64,000 nucleotides of DNA, taken from assembly GCA_949524905.1 (NCBI GenBank), contig CATINC010000013.1, positions 1 through 64,000 on the forward strand, written 5' to 3'. Of the stretch, positions 58,530-64,000 are shown piece after piece. The position numbers and the translations under genes are program-made. The stretch comes from Opitutia bacterium UBA7350 (GTDB lineage Bacteria > Verrucomicrobiota > Verrucomicrobiia > Opitutales > Coraliomargaritaceae). How positions within the stretch are numbered: position 1 is the first letter of the stretch; each line of letters opens with the position of its first letter. The notes under the pieces are model-generated. The model was not told where the DNA came from. It saw only the letters and a list, made by a program, of their open reading frames with translations, and ran no database searches.

Positions 58530-58928
58530 ATGCGCCGCAACCTAGCCTCCGACGACCAAGATAATGTCGAGATCAACCTCTCGCCCATGATCGACATGGT
58601 CTTCATCCTCCTCATCTTTTTTATCGTTACCACCGTCTTCGTTGAAGAAACGGGCATTGAAGTCAACAAACCCGAAGCTGCTGCCGCTATTAATCTTGAA
58701 AAAAACAGCATCCTTATTGCCGTTACCAAAGATAATAAAGTAATTTACGGAGGTCGTGATATCGGCGTCAGTGGTGTTTCTCCGATCGTAAAACGACTAA
58801 CACTAAACGAAGACCTGCCCGTCATCATTCAAGCGGATGAAGGTGCTAACCACGGCATTTTTGCCAGAGTTTACGGCGAAGCAAAACTTGCCGGAGCAAA
58901 ATCCATCAATTTTTCTACCAAACGCTAG
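58530..58928 (+). CDS. exbD: ExbD subunit
   Basis: A 132-residue protein. A short cytoplasmic N-terminus leads to one transmembrane helix with the proton-carrying Asp ([20 protein letters not shown]), and a small periplasmic domain follows ([33 protein letters not shown]). It partners ExbB in powering TonB-dependent uptake across the outer membrane. Confidence 0.95.
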   Translation: MRRNLASDDQDNVEINLSPMIDMVFILLIFFIVTTVFVEETGIEVNKPEAAAAINLEKNSILIAVTKDNKVIYGGRDIGVSGVSPIVKRLTLNEDLPVIIQADEGANHGIFARVYGEAKLAGAKSINFSTKR

Positions 58929-58951
58929 ACGCTGCTACGGACAAACAACCC

Positions 58952-59611
58952 ATGTCTAAAATCAACCCACAACCCAATGATAAGGAAACGCTCAAAAAGA
59001 GCGCCCAATTTGGCATTGGCGTCAGTGCGGTAATTTTTCTAGCCATTCCTTTAACACAGCTCTTCTTATCTTATGATGAAGCTCCTCAAGCCATTGATAC
59101 ACTTGAAGTAGCACCACCGCCTCCACCGCCTCCACTAGAAGAGGAAAACCCGCCTCCACCCCCAGAAGAGGAAGAACCCCCACCTGAGCTCGATACCCCG
59201 CCACCACCGATAACCTTAGAACAACTCGACCTAGCCTTAGAACCAGGTGTTGGCAACTCCCTTGCTGGTGACTTTGCGCTGCCCACCTTTAATGTAAAGA
59301 GCAGTGATTTGGGTGGTCTCGATATTTTCGATATCGGCGATCTTGAAAATAAACCCATGCCCCGCAGCCAGAGCGCACCCCGCTATCCTTCCTCCGCCAA
59401 ACGACAGGGTCTCCAAGGAAGGGTTACCGCAGAATTTATCATCGATGAGCGTGGCGACGTCATGCAAGTTACCATCACTCGATCCAGCGACCCTGTTTTT
59501 GAGAAGCCTACGATTGATGCGATTCGACGTTGGAAATTTTCCCCCGGCGAAAAAGATGGACGTAAAGTCAAAACCCGCACCCGAGTGACCATTCCCTACA
59601 CCTTGAGTTAA
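58952..59611 (+). CDS. tonB: TonB energy-transducing protein
   Basis: A 219-residue TonB. It has a single N-terminal membrane anchor (about 20-40; [20 protein letters not shown]). A Pro/Glu linker follows (52-87) with several runs of five to seven prolines alternating with Glu, and then the C-terminal domain (about 137-219; [39 protein letters not shown]). It transmits energy to outer-membrane TonB-dependent transporters. The short linker is typical of TonB2-type proteins that need an accessory partner. Confidence 0.93.
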   Translation: MSKINPQPNDKETLKKSAQFGIGVSAVIFLAIPLTQLFLSYDEAPQAIDTLEVAPPPPPPPLEEENPPPPPEEEEPPPELDTPPPPITLEQLDLALEPGVGNSLAGDFALPTFNVKSSDLGGLDIFDIGDLENKPMPRSQSAPRYPSSAKRQGLQGRVTAEFIIDERGDVMQVTITRSSDPVFEKPTIDAIRRWKFSPGEKDGRKVKTRTRVTIPYTLS

Positions 59612-59638
59612 AAATAAAATTTATAATCCTACATTAAC

Positions 59639-61012
59639 ATGAAAATGATCCACCACATTCTCCTTATCCTATTGAGCCTCAGCTTTATCGGCGGCAACCT
59701 CAACGCCCAGCGCCGTGGTGCCGATCTTGGAGCCGAACTCTGGAAGGATGAAAGCTTTGTTAAATCCTTTGTCGGCAGTTATGCTTTTTTGCTTGGCTAC
59801 GAGCCAAAGATTTCCGACGCAGAAAAAGAAGTCCTCCGCTCACTAGTCGAACTCATCAAAGCTAAACCAAAAGCTGCCATCAACGTGCTGCGACCACAGG
59901 TAAAACCAAAGAGCAGTGCCGCTTTTGATTTCATTCTAGCCAATCTTTACTTTCAGGAAGGCCAACTAAAAGAAGCCAAAAATTTCTACAAATCCGCGAC
60001 TAAAAAATACCCCAATTTTCGCCGCGCTTACAAAAACCTGGGTCTTATTCAGGTGCAGGACGGAAATTTTAAAGGTGCTATCCCCGCGATCTCAAAAGCT
60101 CTCGAACTTGGAGAAGTCGACGGACGTGCCTACGGTCTTCTAGCATATTGTTACCTCACAGAGGGACTCTATTATCCCGCAGAAGCTGCTTATCGACAGG
60201 CTATTCTGATCCAACCCAATCAAAAAGACTGGAAAATCGGACTCGCTCGCTGCCTTATCGAAACCGAGCGATACAAGGAAGCCGTCAGCCTTTTTGACAT
60301 GCTCCTTCAAGGTGAACCCAATAATAGCGACTTCTGGATCCTTCAAAGTAACGCCTACATCGGCAATGAAGAACCGCAGCGCGCTGCCCAAAACCTTGAA
60401 ATCGTTCGTCGCATGAACAAAGCAGATCTTTCTACCCTCACCCTCTTGGGCGATATCTACATGAACAATAGTTACCCCGATCTCGCGCTCAATGCTTACC
60501 TCAGTGCCGTCGAGATGGCTGGACCGGGAGACCTTGATGCCATCTTACGTGCCGCTAATATTCTCAATCGAACCGCAAACTATAAACAGGCTGCCACCTT
60601 AATTAAAGATATACGTAAAACCAATGGCACTGCCCTCAGTCCCGAGCAGGATCTAGCACTCCTCAATCAAGAAGCTAAAATCGCCCGCGCTGAAGGCGAC
60701 CAAGATGCCGCCGTTGAAATTCTAAATAAAATTGTTGAACGAGATGCCCTTAACGGTGAAGCACTTATCGAACTAGCAAATCACTATGCTGAAAAAGATA
60801 TGCTCCCCGAAGCGATCAACCGCTATGAGCAAGCTACTAAAATTGACGCCTATGAGCGCAGGGCACTCATTGCCTACGGACAAACTCTCGTGCGAAAAGC
60901 CAAATATCGCGAAGCTTTGCCTCTCCTCAAGCGGGCATTACTCCTAGAAGCCGAACCTAATCTCGAAGATTACACCGCCCGTGTAGAGCGTGCCGCCAAA
61001 AGTCAGGGCTAG
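59639..61012 (+). CDS. Tetratricopeptide-repeat protein of the TonB operon
   Basis: A 457-residue exported protein with signal peptide ([22 protein letters not shown]) and about ten TPR units from residue 80 on. Examples are [39 protein letters not shown] and [28 protein letters not shown] proteins are known at the end of TonB2-type clusters, where they are thought to scaffold the complex. It starts 27 bases after tonB, so it is part of the operon. Its partner is unknown. Confidence 0.88.
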   Translation: MKMIHHILLILLSLSFIGGNLNAQRRGADLGAELWKDESFVKSFVGSYAFLLGYEPKISDAEKEVLRSLVELIKAKPKAAINVLRPQVKPKSSAAFDFILANLYFQEGQLKEAKNFYKSATKKYPNFRRAYKNLGLIQVQDGNFKGAIPAISKALELGEVDGRAYGLLAYCYLTEGLYYPAEAAYRQAILIQPNQKDWKIGLARCLIETERYKEAVSLFDMLLQGEPNNSDFWILQSNAYIGNEEPQRAAQNLEIVRRMNKADLSTLTLLGDIYMNNSYPDLALNAYLSAVEMAGPGDLDAILRAANILNRTANYKQAATLIKDIRKTNGTALSPEQDLALLNQEAKIARAEGDQDAAVEILNKIVERDALNGEALIELANHYAEKDMLPEAINRYEQATKIDAYERRALIAYGQTLVRKAKYREALPLLKRALLLEAEPNLEDYTARVERAAKSQG

Positions 61013-61028
61013 TTACTTGAGATGAATC

Positions 61029-61838
61029 TTATCCACTCAGTGAACTCTCCGCGCAAAGCGACCCGATCTTTTCCTTAAGTTTAGCAATGCTTGCAGTTCT
61101 ATCACTTAGATTTGTCGCGAGACAATTCACGAGCGCGCTACCTACCACCACTCCATCGGCAGACTGTGCGACCGTACGCACATGCTCGGCAGTCGAAATC
61201 CCAAAACCTACTACCACGGGGAGATCGGTATGCTGCTTGATTGCCGACACTCGCGAAGCAATGCCCAGAGACATTGAACTTTGTTCGCCTGTCACACCTT
61301 CGCGTGAGACATAATAAACAAAACCCGTGGTAGCTTTACAAATGAGCGGCAAGCGTTCATCCGGGGTAGTGGGTGCTACAATAAAAACAGTCTGTAGGTC
61401 CGCATCTGCGCATGCCGCAAGATGAGCTTCCGCTTCTTCAGGCGGCAAATCCAACGTCAAAAGTGCGTCCACCCCTGCGGCTTTGGCGGATTCAGCATAG
61501 CCCACGCTTCCTTGAGCAAAGACCAGATTGTAGTAAGTATAGAAAACGATGGGCACTTCACTGAAAGCTCGAACGGCGCGTACAAGATCCAACACCCTTT
61601 CTGCCGTCATGCCACTCTCTAAGGCTCTTTGTGCTGCCAGTTGGTTCGTCAATCCATCTGCCAGAGGATCTGAAAACGGCACCCCCAATTCCAAAATATC
61701 AATTCCCGATTCAATCACCGCCTTACAAGCCGCTACCGAAGTGTCAAAGTCTGGGTCTCCAGCGCACAAGTACGCCACAAAACAGGCCCGCTTTTCCTCG
61801 CGGGCTTTAGCAAAGACTTCGCTGATTCGATTTGACAT
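61029..61838 (-). CDS. trpA: Tryptophan synthase alpha chain
   Basis: A 269-residue TIM-barrel that cleaves indole-3-glycerol phosphate and passes indole to TrpB. The catalytic Glu50 (ILELGVPFSDPLADG) and Asp61 are in place. The block after it reads DGLTNQLAAQRAL instead of the common DGPTIQ. VSREGVTG and VVGFGISTAEHV complete the phosphate site. I chose the ATG at 61836-61838 (MSNRISEVF). No trpB or other trp gene is in the window, so the pathway is not clustered here. Confidence 0.95.
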   Translation of the reverse strand: MSNRISEVFAKAREEKRACFVAYLCAGDPDFDTSVAACKAVIESGIDILELGVPFSDPLADGLTNQLAAQRALESGMTAERVLDLVRAVRAFSEVPIVFYTYYNLVFAQGSVGYAESAKAAGVDALLTLDLPPEEAEAHLAACADADLQTVFIVAPTTPDERLPLICKATTGFVYYVSREGVTGEQSSMSLGIASRVSAIKQHTDLPVVVGFGISTAEHVRTVAQSADGVVVGSALVNCLATNLSDRTASIAKLKEKIGSLCAESSLSG

Positions 61839-61899
61839 GTGCCCAAGTAAGATCACTCAAGCGCAAAACTTGCAAGGATGAAGCACTTTTCTTGCGCGA

Positions 61900-63258
61900 T
61901 CAACTGTTTCGTACCAAGGCCTTCTCAATCAACGGTAGCATTTCACCCCTTCGAAAAAGAGTGACCTGCCCAGTGCTGCCTGAAACCACCACACAGAGGC
62001 AGTCCTCTGCTTGCGAAATGGCAGAGGCCGCGGCGTGGCGGCTCCCTAACCCACCCGGCAAACTGTGCGCATAGTTTGGCACATGAACCAAGCTACCGGC
62101 AGAAGCCAAGACCCCCTTACCATTGATAACAAAAGCTCCATCAATTGAAGATAATTCCTTCACAGTTTCATCCATGAAGGGGCTTAAGATATTGCGCTCC
62201 TCATCTTTGTAGCCGTGGAATGGATTCAAAATAAGCGGCTTAGTGTGTTCTAGAATACGCTTTGCATCCCCTAACACAAAGAGACAGCCTACCGGGTGCC
62301 CCTCTCGACCTTCCACCGCCAACTCCGTCGCAATGGCCAGTACGCGCTCAATAACTTCTGGCTTAACTGAAGGCGGAAGCATCTCAGAATTGTGGAATAA
62401 CATGGTGTGAAATTCACGCTCCACATCGACTACCGTGATACTGTCAAATTGATTGCTTTGAGGCATGCCCCCAACACAACAGAGGCGATCAGTACTAGCA
62501 AAAATTCCACGCGTTAAGCCAATCAATACAGCACTCCGCAGTTGGGAAAATCGATGATTACTATAAGCCCGCAGTGGCAAGACCGCATCGATTTCCTCGT
62601 GGTCACTGACGACCTCAGAAGTACCCTGCGCAATCAGTACAGTCTTGAAGCCCTTAAAAGTCTCGCCGATTTCTACTCGCCCCCCAAAAGTATCCCCAAA
62701 AACTAAAACCGCACCACATTTGGCCCCGCGCGCAATTTTTGCAGCCTCTCTTAAAATTAGTTTGTTAAAACGATTGTGTTGTCGAGGTAAGCGTTTGCCT
62801 TCGCCGCTAAAGACCGTCTTTAAAGTTGTTTGAAATGACCCCAGGCTATGAGCTACGTCCAATCGCTCCATCAGATCCTTATCCTGAAAAACCCGTGCCA
62901 AAGAAGCTAAGCTATACAAATAATTTCGTGCCTTCTCGGAAGCCAACAAAAGAAACACATACCGAATTTCTCCGTACTCTTTTTGACCCTCGTAGTTCAG
63001 CCCCTCTGGGCAACGCCCCACTGCGAGCATATAACTTCGATTCATCTTTACCCTCGCGTGCGGAAGGGATATGCCGCCGCCTAAATAAGTCGTCATTTGC
63101 CGTTCCCCCTCTTGCAGCTTTTGAAGCAACCCTGCCTTACTGATTTTGCTTTCTTTGGAAAAGTCACAAACCTCGAGTAATTCCGCCAATGCACCTTTGA
63201 AATCCGTACTCTTCAAATCAATGACGCGACTACGGGAAATGTAACGGTCAATGCGCAT
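61900..63258 (-). CDS. PTS EIIA-like domain fused to a diadenylate cyclase (DAC/DisA_N) domain
   Basis: A 452-residue fusion. Residues about 5-150 look like a PTS EIIA type-2 (Fru/Ntr) domain with the phospho-acceptor histidine at His67 (GGGISLPHARV). Residues about 163-290 are a Rossmann-like region resembling the C-terminal domain of pyruvate kinase. Residues about 305-445 are a DAC domain: AVEGREGHPVGCLFVLG, SIDGAFVINGKG (Asp373-Gly-Ala) and GLGSRHAAASAIS (Arg407-His408). DAC enzymes make cyclic di-AMP from two ATP. The second Arg of the usual RHR is Ala. It may tie c-di-AMP output to PTS phosphorylation. Lone minus-strand gene preceded by a strong palindrome. Confidence 0.8.
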   Translation of the reverse strand: MRIDRYISRSRVIDLKSTDFKGALAELLEVCDFSKESKISKAGLLQKLQEGERQMTTYLGGGISLPHARVKMNRSYMLAVGRCPEGLNYEGQKEYGEIRYVFLLLASEKARNYLYSLASLARVFQDKDLMERLDVAHSLGSFQTTLKTVFSGEGKRLPRQHNRFNKLILREAAKIARGAKCGAVLVFGDTFGGRVEIGETFKGFKTVLIAQGTSEVVSDHEEIDAVLPLRAYSNHRFSQLRSAVLIGLTRGIFASTDRLCCVGGMPQSNQFDSITVVDVEREFHTMLFHNSEMLPPSVKPEVIERVLAIATELAVEGREGHPVGCLFVLGDAKRILEHTKPLILNPFHGYKDEERNILSPFMDETVKELSSIDGAFVINGKGVLASAGSLVHVPNYAHSLPGGLGSRHAAASAISQAEDCLCVVVSGSTGQVTLFRRGEMLPLIEKALVRNS

Positions 63259-63291
63259 AAGGATGAAGATTTTTTAACAAGCTGTAAGGAA

Positions 63292-63310
63292 TACGTATAT
63301 TACATACGTA
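63292..63310. promoter_or_regulatory. Perfect inverted repeat upstream of the diadenylate cyclase fusion
   Basis: TACGTAT-ATTAC-ATACGTA, a perfect 7-base inverted repeat with a 5-base spacer, lies 34-52 bases upstream of the start codon in a 123-base gap. It is AT-rich and lacks a T run, so an operator is more likely than a terminator. Confidence 0.4.
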
Positions 63311-63381
63311 AGAAAGGGGCAAGAAAGGTTCCGAGCTTCCAAAGGCAAAGCGCGGGTTAAATTTAAAACTCCAACTGCAGT

Positions 63382-63756
63382 CTATTTTTCCCACTCGATT
63401 GCACCTTTTCGCAATTCATAAACCAATCCTATCACCAAAACAAATAGGAAAAAGAATACCGGCAATAGAATTGGTAACTGTGCTAACATAAATTCACGGA
63501 AGACCATCACCCATGGAATCAAGAAAACAACTTCTATATCAAATAGGATAAATAGCATCGCGGTCACATAAAACTTAACTGCGAATCGTGCACTCCCAGA
63601 ACCTTGCGCCAACATCCCACATTCATAAGGAGAATTCTTGATAGCGGAACCCTGCGCACGTTGACCAAAAATATGCGAGGCGACCAAGATCGTAACCGCG
63701 ATTCCTAAAACAAGAACCACCTGAACTAAAATTGGGTAAAAGTCCGCTAATTGCAT
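63382..63756 (-). CDS. nuoA: NADH-quinone oxidoreductase subunit A
   Basis: A 124-residue membrane protein with three transmembrane helices. The cytoplasmic loop NSPYECGMLAQGSGSARFAVKFYVTAMLFILFDIEVVFLIPW holds the conserved Cys and the Glu residues of complex I subunit A. Normally nuoB follows directly; here the next gene downstream is the diadenylate cyclase fusion, so nuoA is separated from the rest of the operon, which is not in the window. Confidence 0.96.
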   Translation of the reverse strand: MQLADFYPILVQVVLVLGIAVTILVASHIFGQRAQGSAIKNSPYECGMLAQGSGSARFAVKFYVTAMLFILFDIEVVFLIPWVMVFREFMLAQLPILLPVFFFLFVLVIGLVYELRKGAIEWEK

Positions 63757-63819
63757 AACATAGTAAAGTATCGCTTTTAGTTTTTATTCAAGGCGTTTCT
63801 CTAAAAGGGGTGCATTTAT

Positions 63820-63999
63820 TCACTTTAACCTTACTACTCGTTGCTCGATTGCACTTCGCTCATAAGCTCCTAATCCTAGACTTGTGGCAAAGGGTAATTG
63901 TTGAGGAATCGATGAAATTTCAGGAAAACCTGCCAAGCGTCGCCTCTCGTTTATCGCATCATATAACAAGCGATCTAAAGCCACCGGATCAGCACTCAT
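63820..63999 (-). CDS. Short ORF at the window edge, possibly the end of a larger gene
   Basis: An ATG at 63997-63999 opens a 59-residue frame (starts MSADPVALDRLLYDAINERRR, ends YERSAIEQRVVRLK). It contains helix-like charged segments and a central LPFATSLGLG. The frame has no stop up to the window edge, so it could be the C-terminus of a longer protein. I do not recognise it. It ends 64 bases before nuoA on the same strand. Confidence 0.4.
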   Translation of the reverse strand: MSADPVALDRLLYDAINERRRLAGFPEISSIPQQLPFATSLGLGAYERSAIEQRVVRLK

Positions 64000-64000
64000 T

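Noticed and set aside
59110-59215. CCN-rich repeat tract
   Set aside because: It encodes the proline linker of TonB and is explained by protein function.

Overview
The window reads as a chromosomal segment of a verrucomicrobial bacterium, most likely Opitutae (Puniceicoccales/Opitutales-like) and probably marine or polysaccharide-associated. The inference rests on a PEP-CTERM protein end, a large secreted sulfatase with flanking beta-rich regions, L-rhamnose catabolism genes, a TonB system carrying a DUF3450 protein, a ribosomal cluster without rpmD, and a near absence of Shine-Dalgarno sequences in front of highly expressed genes. No search was run, so the taxonomic placement is by pattern only. 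No mobile element, prophage or CRISPR array was seen, and no gene-free stretch exceeds 300 bases.

Left arm (1-15009): the 3' end of a PEP-CTERM protein with its terminator; a LacI-type regulator divergent from a secreted sulfatase; a YHYH-domain protein; a DEDDh exonuclease; a small unknown protein; malate dehydrogenase; then a rhamnose catabolism locus. That locus has a class II aldolase and a bifunctional RhaD-RhaE fusion on the minus strand, and divergently a DeoR regulator and rhamnulokinase on the plus strand, followed by malate:quinone oxidoreductase.

Central block (15056-47432): about 32 kb almost wholly on the minus strand, holding the translation and transcription super-cluster. Read in its own direction: tRNA-Thr, tuf, tRNA-Trp, secE, nusG, rplK, rplA, rplJ, rplL, rpoB, rpoC (terminator), a small secreted TonB-C-like protein, rpsL, rpsG, fusA, rpsJ, rplC, rplD, rplW, rplB, rpsS, an unexpected small secreted protein, rplV, rpsC, rplP, rpmC, rpsQ, rplN, rplX, rplE, rpsN, rpsH, rplF, rplR, rpsE, rplO, secY, map, rpsM, rpsK, rpsD, rpoA, rplQ. 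rpmD, adk, infA and rpmJ are missing from their usual places. At least five ribosomal proteins (L17, S11, L15, L5, S17) and RpoC carry acidic Glu/Ala-rich tails. These tails and the secreted protein embedded between rpsS and rplV are the most unusual content of the window.

Right arm (47551-64000): a zinc/manganese-type ABC importer; overlapping genes for RNases HIII and HII; mutY; a PilB/GspE-type ATPase meeting a spermidine-synthase-like protein tail to tail; a six-gene TonB energy-transduction operon (DUF3450 protein, long ExbB-like protein, ExbB, ExbD, TonB, TPR protein); trpA; a fusion of a PTS EIIA-like domain to a diadenylate cyclase domain; an isolated nuoA; and a short ORF at the edge. 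The sulfatase, rhamnose and TonB genes fit a lifestyle of taking up and degrading sulfated deoxysugar polysaccharides; that link is inference.
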